A DNA stretch of 13,082 nucleotides. Origin: an uncultured Cytophagaceae bacterium (GTDB lineage: Bacteria > Bacteroidota > Bacteroidia > Cytophagales > Spirosomataceae). The translations under genes were made by a program, and so were the position numbers. Position 1 is the stretch's first letter. Every line of letters begins with the position of its first letter. Location: assembly GCA_903960725.1 (NCBI GenBank), contig CAJCBY010000091.1, forward strand, positions 1-13,082. The letters run 5' to 3'. Positions 7,830 through 13,082 of this stretch are shown piece after piece. Under the pieces are notes generated by a model. The model did not search any database and was not told where the DNA came from. It saw nothing but the letters and a program-made list of their open reading frames with translations.

Positions 7830-7944
7830 GAATTTTAACCGCATTTAACAGCTCTAATTTCCCGAGCAAAATCTTATTCTTTAAAAAGTCTTATGATTAA
7901 CCTCTTTTTTTGTAATAATTATGGGAATATTGAAATTTACTAGC

Positions 7945-7952
7945 TAATTTTG
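7945..7952 (+). promoter_or_regulatory. Putative -7 promoter element for atpA-atpG-DUF2911
   Basis: TAATTTTG followed by CACCC is an exact match to the Bacteroidota -7 consensus TAnnTTTG with the favoured following C. It would give a leader of roughly 60-65 bases before the atpA ATG at 8022. The -33 element is weak: ATG at 7921-7923 rather than TTG. The leader is AT-rich, has no Shine-Dalgarno sequence, and shows no obvious riboswitch fold. Confidence 0.5.
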
Positions 7953-8021
7953 CACCCGAAATTTGATTTAAAATAAATTAGTAAAAATCAGTATAAATAT
8001 CATTAAACCCCTCCAGTTTAT

Positions 8022-9602
8022 ATGGCATCAGTAAGACCAGACGAAGTTTCAGCAATTTTAAGGGAACAATTATCCCAAGCTAAAACTGTCGCAGAATTAG
8101 AAGAAGTAGGTACCGTACTCCAAGTGGGTGATGGTGTGGCACGTATTTACGGCCTATCTAACGTACAAGCAGGCGAGTTGATCGTTTTCGAAAACGGTCT
8201 GAAAGCTTTAGCCTTGAACCTAGAAGAGGATAACGTAGGTGCCGTATTATTAGGAGATTCTAGCTCTGTCAAGGAGGGTGATACCGTTAAAAGAACTAAC
8301 CTTATTGCCTCTGTTAAAGTAGGGGATGGTATTTTAGGTCGTGTAGTGAACACTTTAGGTGAGCCTATCGACGGAAATGGTCCTATTGCCGGAGATTTAT
8401 ATGAGATGCCTTTAGAGCGTAAAGCTCCAGGGGTAATCTTCCGTCAACCCGTAACTGAACCATTACAATCAGGTATCAAAGCGATCGATGCCATGATCCC
8501 AGTAGGTCGCGGACAACGTGAGCTAGTAATCGGTGACCGTCAAACAGGTAAAACGGCGGTTTGTATCGATACAATCATCAATCAAAAAGAGTTTTACGAC
8601 AAGGGCGAGCCGGTATTCTGTATCTATGTAGCCATTGGTCAAAAAGCATCTACCGTAAAGCAAATCGAGCAAACGCTTCGTAAAGCTGGCGCGATGGATT
8701 ATACAGTTGTTGTTTCAGCTTCTGCAGGTGATCCTGCTCCGATGCAATTCTATGCTCCATTTACAGGTGCTGCGATTGGTGAATTCTTCCGTGATACAGG
8801 TCGTCCAGCCTTAGTGGTTTATGATGACTTATCGAAGCAAGCAGTTGCTTACCGTGAAGTTTCCTTGTTATTACGTCGTCCACCAGGACGTGAGGCGTAT
8901 CCAGGGGACGTTTTCTACCTACACTCTCGTTTATTAGAGCGTGCTGCGAAGATCAACAACTCGGACGAGATCGCTCGCAACATGAACGACTTACCAGAAT
9001 CGATCAAACACTTAGTGAAAGGTGGCGGTAGCTTAACAGCTCTTCCGATCATCGAAACTCAAGCGGGTGACGTTTCGGCTTACATTCCTACGAACGTAAT
9101 TTCCATCACAGATGGTCAGATCTTCTTAGAAACAAACTTATTCAACGCAGGTATTCGTCCAGCTATTAACGTAGGTATTTCGGTATCACGTGTTGGTGGT
9201 AATGCACAGATTAAGTCCATGAAGAAGGTGGCAGGTACGTTAAAATTAGATCAAGCACAGTTCCGTGAATTAGAGGCTTTCTCTAAATTCGGTTCTGACT
9301 TAGATGCATCTACTAAATTAACGATCGACCGTGGTCGCCGTAACTTAGAAATGTTAAAGCAACCACAATTCGCACCACAACGTGTGGAAGAGCAAGTGGC
9401 CATGATTTATTTAGCAACAACGGGTAACTTAGATAATGTACCAGTTGAAAAAGTTCGTGAATTCGAACAAGATTTCATTCAAGTTTTACGTGCGACAGAA
9501 AATGATACGTTAGTAGCATTAGGTCAAGGTAAATACGATGATACCCTAACAGCTACCTTGAAGCGTGTGGGTAATGAAGTAGCAGCTAAATACAAAGCAT
9601 AA
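8022..9602 (+). CDS. atpA: F1 ATP synthase subunit alpha
   Basis: This 526-residue protein is full length for the family. It has an N-terminal beta-barrel domain (about 25-95, [11 protein letters not shown]...[10 protein letters not shown]), the nucleotide-binding domain with P-loop GDRQTGKT (171-178), and a [15 protein letters not shown] segment (265-279). The C-terminal region carries the F1 alpha/beta signature [10 protein letters not shown] (380-389). R390 directly after it matches the arginine finger of E. coli alpha (R376). The alpha subunit forms the F1 hexamer with beta and holds the non-catalytic nucleotide sites, on the cytoplasmic side of the membrane. It is followed 12 bases later by atpG. 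No atpH, atpF, atpE or atpB lies upstream: the preceding gene is divergent, so alpha heads its own transcript. The start is [10 protein letters not shown], as in Bacteroidota homologues. Confidence 0.98.
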   Translation: MASVRPDEVSAILREQLSQAKTVAELEEVGTVLQVGDGVARIYGLSNVQAGELIVFENGLKALALNLEEDNVGAVLLGDSSSVKEGDTVKRTNLIASVKVGDGILGRVVNTLGEPIDGNGPIAGDLYEMPLERKAPGVIFRQPVTEPLQSGIKAIDAMIPVGRGQRELVIGDRQTGKTAVCIDTIINQKEFYDKGEPVFCIYVAIGQKASTVKQIEQTLRKAGAMDYTVVVSASAGDPAPMQFYAPFTGAAIGEFFRDTGRPALVVYDDLSKQAVAYREVSLLLRRPPGREAYPGDVFYLHSRLLERAAKINNSDEIARNMNDLPESIKHLVKGGGSLTALPIIETQAGDVSAYIPTNVISITDGQIFLETNLFNAGIRPAINVGISVSRVGGNAQIKSMKKVAGTLKLDQAQFRELEAFSKFGSDLDASTKLTIDRGRRNLEMLKQPQFAPQRVEEQVAMIYLATTGNLDNVPVEKVREFEQDFIQVLRATENDTLVALGQGKYDDTLTATLKRVGNEVAAKYKA

Positions 9603-9614
9603 AATTAACATACT

Positions 9615-10493
9615 ATGGCTTCCTTAAAAGAAGTAAGAAATAGAATTGTATCCGTTAACTCGACGCAGCAAATCACGAAAGCCATGAAAATGGTTTCGGC
9701 GGCTAAGTTGCGTCGTGCTCAGGATGCCATACATCAAATGCGTCCTTATGCTAAGAAATTAGCTGAAATGATTGCCACAGTTTCTGCACAATCAGATGCT
9801 GGTTCGGAAAATCCTTTCACTGAGGTGCGTGAAATTAAGAATGCCCTAATCATTGTAGTTACCTCTGATCGTGGACTTTGCGGAGCATTCAATGCAAACG
9901 TAGGAAAAGCGACCATGGCCTTAGTGAATGAGAAATACGCATCTCTTCACGCAAGTGGGAATGTGGAGATTTTGGCCTTAGGAAAAAAAGGAGGGGAGTA
10001 CCTTTCTCGTCGTGGATACAAAGTGAATGATGCGCATGCAGACATTTTCACTCGATTAAATTTCTCAAATGTGCGCGAAATTGGTGAAACAGTTTTAAAC
10101 GCATTTACAGAGAAACAATACGATGTGGTAGAAGTTCTTTTTAATTTCTCCAAAAACGTAGCGACTCAAATTATTCAAACAGAACAATTACTTCCATTAG
10201 TTGCCTCTGAATCAGGGGAAAATGCGAGTTCAGTCGATTATATTTTTGAGCCTACTGAAGAGGAAATTATTTCTGAATTAATTCCAAAGTCCATTAAATT
10301 ATCCATCTTCCGTGCCCTACTGGAGTCCAACTCATCTGAACACGGTGCGCGTATGACAGCAATGGATAAAGCAACGGAGAATGCGGGAGAATTAATCAAA
10401 GCATTGAAATTAGAATACAACAGATCACGTCAAGCAGCCATTACGAAGGAAATCTTAGAGATCGTAGGAGGTGCAGAAGCGTTAAACGCATAA
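9615..10493 (+). CDS. atpG: F1 ATP synthase subunit gamma
   Basis: This 292-residue protein is the rotor shaft of F1. The N-terminal helix (KEVRNRIVSVNSTQQITKAMKMVSAAKLRRAQ, residues 5-36) and the C-terminal helix with the family signature ITKEILEIVGGAEAL (about 276-290) form the coiled coil that turns inside the alpha-beta ring. The Rossmann-like middle region includes ALIIVVTSDRGLCGAFNANV (about 77-96), with the conserved SDRGLCG motif. An insertion-like stretch with acidic EPTEEEI (about 216-222) lies before the C-terminal helix. The gene starts 12 bases after atpA and ends 4 bases before the DUF2911 gene, so the three are almost certainly co-transcribed. The leader before its ATG is A-rich with no Shine-Dalgarno sequence, as in its neighbours. 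Confidence 0.97.
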   Translation: MASLKEVRNRIVSVNSTQQITKAMKMVSAAKLRRAQDAIHQMRPYAKKLAEMIATVSAQSDAGSENPFTEVREIKNALIIVVTSDRGLCGAFNANVGKATMALVNEKYASLHASGNVEILALGKKGGEYLSRRGYKVNDAHADIFTRLNFSNVREIGETVLNAFTEKQYDVVEVLFNFSKNVATQIIQTEQLLPLVASESGENASSVDYIFEPTEEEIISELIPKSIKLSIFRALLESNSSEHGARMTAMDKATENAGELIKALKLEYNRSRQAAITKEILEIVGGAEALNA

Positions 10494-10497
10494 AATC

Positions 10498-11319
10498 ATG
10501 AAAAAGCTTCTTTGTTTATTATTCTGGGTAGTTTCTACAAGTGCTTTCGCCCAAGGCATTAAAATGCCTGCGCCAAGTCCTGGACAAAGTAGTAAGCAAG
10601 ACTTTTCTTTATCATCGGTAGAAGTTAAATATTCTCGTCCTTTGATTAAAGGCCGTAAGATTTTTGGCGATGTAGTTCCTTTTGGCAAGTTATGGCGTAC
10701 GGGAGCAAATTCTCCTACTACTGTTACCTTTAACGAAGATGTAAAAATTGCAGGCCAACCTCTTAAGGCTGGAACTTACCAGTTACTGTCAGTACCCTCT
10801 CAATTTTCATGGGAAATCATCTTCAATAAAGGCACTAATGGGGTGTTTAATTACAAACCAGAAGAAGATGTATTGAAAGTAAAATTAGCAGCGACGACAT
10901 TAAGCCAATCAATTGAATCTTTTTCCATTCATTTTGCGAATGTAACTGCTAACAAAATGGAAATGGTCATTTCATGGGAGAAAGTAGCTGTTTCCATCCC
11001 GATTGAAACGGAAATTGATGCTAAAATTACTGCTTCGATTGATAAAGCAATGGCTGCAGACACACGACCTTATTTTGAATCTGCCTCTTACTATTTTGAA
11101 ACAGGTAAAGATTTAAAGAAAGCATTAGAATGGGCAATTAAAGCCGTAGAAGCAAACGCCTCTGCGTATTGGATTTGGCATTTACAAGCTAAAATTCAAG
11201 CAAAATTAGGCGATAAAGTAGGCGCTAAAGCAAGTGCAGAGAAATCAATGGCCCTTGCAAAAGAAGGAAAAAATGAGGATTATGTGACGTTGAATTTAAA
11301 GTTAATTCAAAGCTTATAA
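10498..11319 (+). CDS. Exported DUF2911 domain protein with C-terminal TPR-like helices
   Basis: This 273-residue protein starts with a signal peptide (MKKLLCLLFWVVSTSAFA, cleavage expected after AFA). A DUF2911 domain spans about residues 25-165, with the motifs EVKYSRPLIKGRKIFGDVVPFGKLWRTGAN (43-71, conserved YSRP, KGR, WRTGAN) and AGTYQLLSVP (91-100). DUF2911 is common in Bacteroidota and has no established function. The C-terminal part (about 190-270) is alpha-helical, with two repeat-like helix pairs (ESASYYFETGKDLKKALEWAIKAVE and AYWIWHLQAKIQAKLGDKVGAKASAEKS) that read as TPRs. The gene starts 4 bases after atpG and is followed by a terminator, so it is the last gene of the ATP synthase transcript. 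No role in ATP synthase is implied beyond shared transcription. The product is probably periplasmic. Confidence 0.85.
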   Translation: MKKLLCLLFWVVSTSAFAQGIKMPAPSPGQSSKQDFSLSSVEVKYSRPLIKGRKIFGDVVPFGKLWRTGANSPTTVTFNEDVKIAGQPLKAGTYQLLSVPSQFSWEIIFNKGTNGVFNYKPEEDVLKVKLAATTLSQSIESFSIHFANVTANKMEMVISWEKVAVSIPIETEIDAKITASIDKAMAADTRPYFESASYYFETGKDLKKALEWAIKAVEANASAYWIWHLQAKIQAKLGDKVGAKASAEKSMALAKEGKNEDYVTLNLKLIQSL

Positions 11320-11337
11320 ACGAAACAACCTCCAATC

Positions 11338-11368
11338 AAAAGCCTTTCTGACCGGGAAGGCTTTTTTT
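11338..11368 (+). terminator. Strong intrinsic terminator after the atpA-atpG-DUF2911 operon
   Basis: An 11-bp stem with one G-T pair (AAAAGCCTTTC, 11338-11348, with GGAAGGCTTTT, 11355-11365) encloses a six-base loop TGACCG. The stem runs into a T-tract that ends at 11368. It begins 19 bases after the DUF2911 stop and ends only 7 bases before the hflX ATG. The stem could also work as a terminator in reverse, because the left arm begins with an A-tract, although no gene reads into it from the right. Confidence 0.85.
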
Positions 11369-11375
11369 AGCTAAA

Positions 11376-12653
11376 ATGAAAAACAACGTAGTCCATAGTA
11401 CAGACGAGGAACAAGAGACAGCCGTCCTAGTAGCCGTCACTTCCCAAAAGCAAAATGCCGAACAAACGGCAGAATACCTGGCGGAATTAGCTTTTTTAGC
11501 GTCTACCTCCGGAGTGATCACGCTTCACAGTTTCACTCAGAACCTACCTAAACCTGACAACAAGACCTACGTAGGTAAAGGGAAATTTGAAGATATCATG
11601 GCCTACGTTATAGAAAAGGATGTGGATATGCTCATCTTTGACGACGACTTAAGCCCTTCCCAAGTACGTAATATTGAATTTAACATTCAGGAATATGGCA
11701 AAGAGGTTAAAGTATTAGATCGCAGTTTATTGATTCTAAATATTTTTGCCCAAAGAGCCCAAACCGTACAGGCCCGCACCCAGGTCGAACTCGCGCAATA
11801 CCAATACATGTTGCCTCGATTAACTCGTATGTGGTCTCACCTTTCCAAGCAACGAGGTGGAGTAGGTATGCGTGGTCCAGGTGAAAAAGAATTAGAAACC
11901 GACCGTCGTATCGCGAACGATCGCATTGCCTTCTTAAAAGATAAATTAGAGGCCATAGACAAGCAGTCCTATACCCAACGTAAGAACCGCGACCGCATGG
12001 TCCGCGTTTCCTTAGTGGGATATACGAACGTAGGTAAGTCAACCTTGATGCAAAAATTAGCTAAAACAGACGTTTTCGCCGAAAATAAATTATTCGCCAC
12101 CGTGGACTCTACCGTCCGAAAAGTGGTTTGGGAAGGAATTCCTTTCTTATTAACCGACACAGTAGGTTTCATTCGCAAGCTCCCTACCCTCTTGATCGAA
12201 TCCTTTAAATCTACCTTGGATGAGGTACGCGAGGCAGACGTCTTATTACACGTGGTAGATATCTCCCACCCTAATTTTGAAGAACAAATCGAAGTGGTTC
12301 AAGGAATCTTGAACGAGATGGGCGTAGGCGACAAACCAACTATTTTAGTTTTTAACAAAATCGACCTCTTCCCTGTCGAAGATATTTTCTTCGAAGGATC
12401 CGAAGTCGGAATAGACGGCGAACCTCAACTGAGTAAAATGGACCGGGTAACGGCCTTTTTAAAGAACACGCACTGGAAAACAAATACGCCTAAAACGGTT
12501 TTCATTTCCGCAGAGCAACGCAGTAATTTAGCTGAACTTCGCGAAACGATCATGGGCATGTTAAAAGATAAACATATGCAGATTTTCCCGAACTGGCTGG
12601 AGGGAAACCACTTGATGGGGCATAGTGATGGGTATATGCCAGAGGGAGAGTAG
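11376..12653 (+). CDS. hflX: GTPase HflX, ribosome-associated
   Basis: This 425-residue protein has the full HflX layout. The N-terminal HflX domain is at about 15-120 (AVLVAVTSQKQ, TYVGKGKFEDI, IFDDDLSPSQVRNIE, VLDRSLLILNIFAQRAQT). A coiled middle region follows (QVELAQYQYMLPRLTRMWSHLSKQRGGVGMRGPGEKELETDRR, about 136-178) with the conserved GGVGMRGPGE loop. The G domain shows G1 GYTNVGKST (215-223), G3 DTVGF (261-265), G4 NKID (327-330) and G5 SAE (378-380). HflX binds the 50S ribosome and can split stalled or hibernating ribosomes, notably after heat stress. The start chosen is ATG at 11376, seven bases after the terminator T-tract. The last residues (HSDGYMPEGE) run into a GAGTAGA-type repeat whose TAG supplies the stop codon, so the extreme tail may be repeat-derived. 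Confidence 0.94.
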   Translation: MKNNVVHSTDEEQETAVLVAVTSQKQNAEQTAEYLAELAFLASTSGVITLHSFTQNLPKPDNKTYVGKGKFEDIMAYVIEKDVDMLIFDDDLSPSQVRNIEFNIQEYGKEVKVLDRSLLILNIFAQRAQTVQARTQVELAQYQYMLPRLTRMWSHLSKQRGGVGMRGPGEKELETDRRIANDRIAFLKDKLEAIDKQSYTQRKNRDRMVRVSLVGYTNVGKSTLMQKLAKTDVFAENKLFATVDSTVRKVVWEGIPFLLTDTVGFIRKLPTLLIESFKSTLDEVREADVLLHVVDISHPNFEEQIEVVQGILNEMGVGDKPTILVFNKIDLFPVEDIFFEGSEVGIDGEPQLSKMDRVTAFLKNTHWKTNTPKTVFISAEQRSNLAELRETIMGMLKDKHMQIFPNWLEGNHLMGHSDGYMPEGE

Positions 12654-12685
12654 AGATAATAGAGTAGAGAGTAGAGAGTAGAGAT
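12651..12685 (+). repeat. GTAGAGA heptamer tandem array at the hflX 3' end
   Basis: Three perfect tandem copies of GTAGAGA occupy 12664-12684. Imperfect copies extend left (TAGAGATAATAGA) into the hflX stop codon at 12651-12653. A related array in inverted orientation lies at 13056-13082, so the two bracket the tRNA and hairpin block. Confidence 0.85.
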
Positions 12686-12688
12686 ATT

Positions 12689-12760
12689 GGCGCTGTAGTT
12701 CAACGGATAGAATAGGCGTTTCCTAAACGCTAGATCCGGGTTCGATTCCCGGCGGGGCCA
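12689..12760 (+). tRNA. tRNA-Arg(CCT)
   Basis: The 72 bases fold into a cloverleaf. The D arm is GTTC/GAAT (G-T at the base) and the anticodon stem is GGCGT/ACGCT. The anticodon loop TTCCTAA has CCT at positions 34-36, which reads AGG. The T arm CCGGG/CCCGG has loop TTCGATT. The acceptor stem is GGCGCTG with CGGGGCC, which leaves a G-G mismatch at pair 4-69 and a T-G wobble at 6-67. The discriminator is A; CCA is not encoded (ACCC follows). Position, anticodon loop and T arm are clear, but the acceptor mismatch is unusual. The gene lies 35 bases after hflX, inside a repeat-rich block. Confidence 0.88.
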
Positions 12761-12779
12761 CCCAGAGGGAAGCAGACGA

Positions 12780-12842
12780 GCGCCCCTTCTAAACGCTAGA
12801 GACGGCCGGGGTCGCGCTCGACTCGATTCCCGGCGGGGCCAC
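12780..12842 (+). pseudogene. Degenerate partial copy of tRNA-Arg(CCT), 3' half
   Basis: This stretch repeats the 3' half of the neighbouring tRNA. CTAAACGCTAGA (12789-12800) equals tRNA bases 12723-12734, and a 20-base identity, TCGATTCCCGGCGGGGCCAC (12823-12842), equals 12742-12761. Between these blocks the copy carries extra GC-rich bases, among them GTCGCGCTCGAC (12811-12822), which disrupts the T loop. The bases before CTAAACGC also differ, so no CCT anticodon loop remains. There is no 5' acceptor or D arm. It is best read as a decayed or rearranged tRNA remnant, not a working tRNA. Confidence 0.65.
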
Positions 12843-12843
12843 A

Positions 12844-12882
12844 TGACGCGAAGCGTCAGTCCGGAGGGAATGAGTCCGGAGG
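12844..12882. repeat. Two adjacent short hairpins and a 10-base direct repeat
   Basis: TGACGC-GAA-GCGTCA (12844-12858) is a perfect 6-bp hairpin. It is followed by AGTCCGGAGG twice (12858-12867 and 12873-12882); the palindrome TCCGGA in each copy lets the two pair across a nine-base loop. They form one cluster with the ATCCCC/GGGGAT hairpins to the right and resemble REP-like intergenic palindromes. Confidence 0.7.
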
Positions 12883-12885
12883 ACG

Positions 12886-12924
12886 AACATTTCACGAGGT
12901 CATCCCCGCAGGGGATTCCAACTT
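12886..12924. repeat. 39-base hairpin repeat, copy 1
   Basis: This unit starts AACATTTCACGAGGTC and contains the hairpin ATCCCC-GCA-GGGGAT (12902-12916). A second copy begins 87 bases later with about two differences. A T-rich tail of CTTTG/CTTTT words follows both copies. Confidence 0.85.
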
Positions 12925-12972
12925 TGTACTTTTTGCTTTGCTCTTTGTGATTTGAGAACGCTAAGCTTCAGA

Positions 12973-13011
12973 AACATTTCAAGAGGTCATCCCCGCAGGG
13001 GATTCCATCTT
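12973..13011. repeat. 39-base hairpin repeat, copy 2
   Basis: This is the second copy of the unit at 12886-12924, with A for C at its tenth base and T for A near the end. Its hairpin core ATCCCC-GCA-GGGGAT lies at 12989-13003 and is unchanged. The T-rich tail (CTTTATTCTTTATGC) resembles the tail after copy 1 but is more diverged. Confidence 0.85.
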
Positions 13012-13055
13012 TATTCTTTATGCTTTGTGCTTTATTCTTTAAAGCGTCGGTCCCC

Positions 13056-13082
13056 ATCTCTACTCTACACTCTCTTATCTAT
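13056..13082 (-). repeat. Inverted GAGTAGA-type array at the right edge
   Basis: Read on the minus strand this is an imperfect run of AGAGTAGAGA-like units (ending GTAGAGTAGAGAT), a relative of the array at 12651-12685 in opposite orientation. It is cut by the window edge, so its full length is unknown. Confidence 0.7.

Larger units (their letters stand above)
12761..13082. other. Intergenic block of repeats without protein genes
   Basis: No convincing coding frame is present. The block holds the tRNA remnant, three hairpin types, the paired 39-base repeats and T-rich spacers (12925-12955 and 13004-13040). A short echo, AAGCGTC, occurs at 12851-12857 and 13042-13048. No transposase, integrase or CRISPR-like array is visible. 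Confidence 0.75.

Noticed and set aside
7770..7844. Longer FKBP start with 25 extra residues
   Set aside because: The extension puts a non-signal stretch before a good signal peptide and would overlap the likely promoter at 7800-7829.
7953..8021. Riboswitch or attenuator in the atpA leader
   Set aside because: The leader is short and AT-rich; only a weak TGATTT/AAATCA pairing is seen and no known aptamer pattern.
11707..12178. Minus-strand open frames opposite hflX
   Set aside because: They are shadows of the conserved GTPase frame, with no recognisable motifs.
12742..12842. Integration site (attL/attR) of a genomic island at the tRNA 3' end
   Set aside because: The 20-base tRNA 3' repeat fits the idea, but only about 60 bases separate the copies, no integrase is present, and the copy also includes anticodon-arm sequence, which favours local duplication and decay.
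12425..12895. Open minus-strand frame of 156 codons with WPRRESNPDLAFRK-type sequence
   Set aside because: It is antisense to the hflX end, the tRNA and its remnant. The RRESNPDLAFRKRLFYPLNYS-like stretch is the familiar false peptide obtained by translating the reverse strand of a tRNA.
12886..13011. CRISPR array
   Set aside because: Only two repeat copies, with a 48-base spacer that is low-complexity and T-rich, and no cas genes nearby.

Overview
The window looks like an ordinary chromosomal stretch of a Bacteroidota bacterium, most likely from the order Cytophagales. The evidence is a PorD-family gene (type IX secretion), the bamD-rpoZ-porD gene order, DUF2911, A-rich leaders without Shine-Dalgarno sequences, and promoter elements of the TAnnTTTG type. 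The genus cannot be fixed from sequence alone.

Layout. Bases 1-7769 are a tightly packed minus-strand gene train. In transcription order it holds a secreted FKBP-type prolyl isomerase, a Prc/Tsp-like S41 protease, an inositol-monophosphatase family enzyme, a 54-residue cysteine-rich membrane protein, an ABC exporter, BamD, RNA polymerase omega (RpoZ) and PorD, which runs off the left edge. Most junctions overlap or lie within a few bases. Most of the products serve the cell envelope (periplasmic folding, proteolysis, export, outer-membrane assembly, T9SS), with omega embedded among them. Bases 7770-8021 are a divergent promoter region. Bases 8022-11319 on the plus strand carry atpA, atpG and a DUF2911 lipoprotein-like or periplasmic protein, closed by a strong intrinsic terminator. 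The GTPase gene hflX follows only 7 bases after the terminator's T-tract.

Bases 12654-13082 have no protein gene and are the least ordinary part. They hold a heptamer repeat array, a tRNA-Arg(CCT) with an imperfect acceptor stem, a degenerate GC-rich partial copy of that tRNA, three kinds of short hairpin, two near-identical 39-base repeats, and an inverted copy of the heptamer array at the right edge.

I see no defence system, phage, transposase, CRISPR array or clearly new protein system. The observations most worth checking are the tRNA and repeat block, the terminator-hflX junction, the absence of coaBC between rpoZ and porD, and the small cysteine-rich gene inside the envelope operon.
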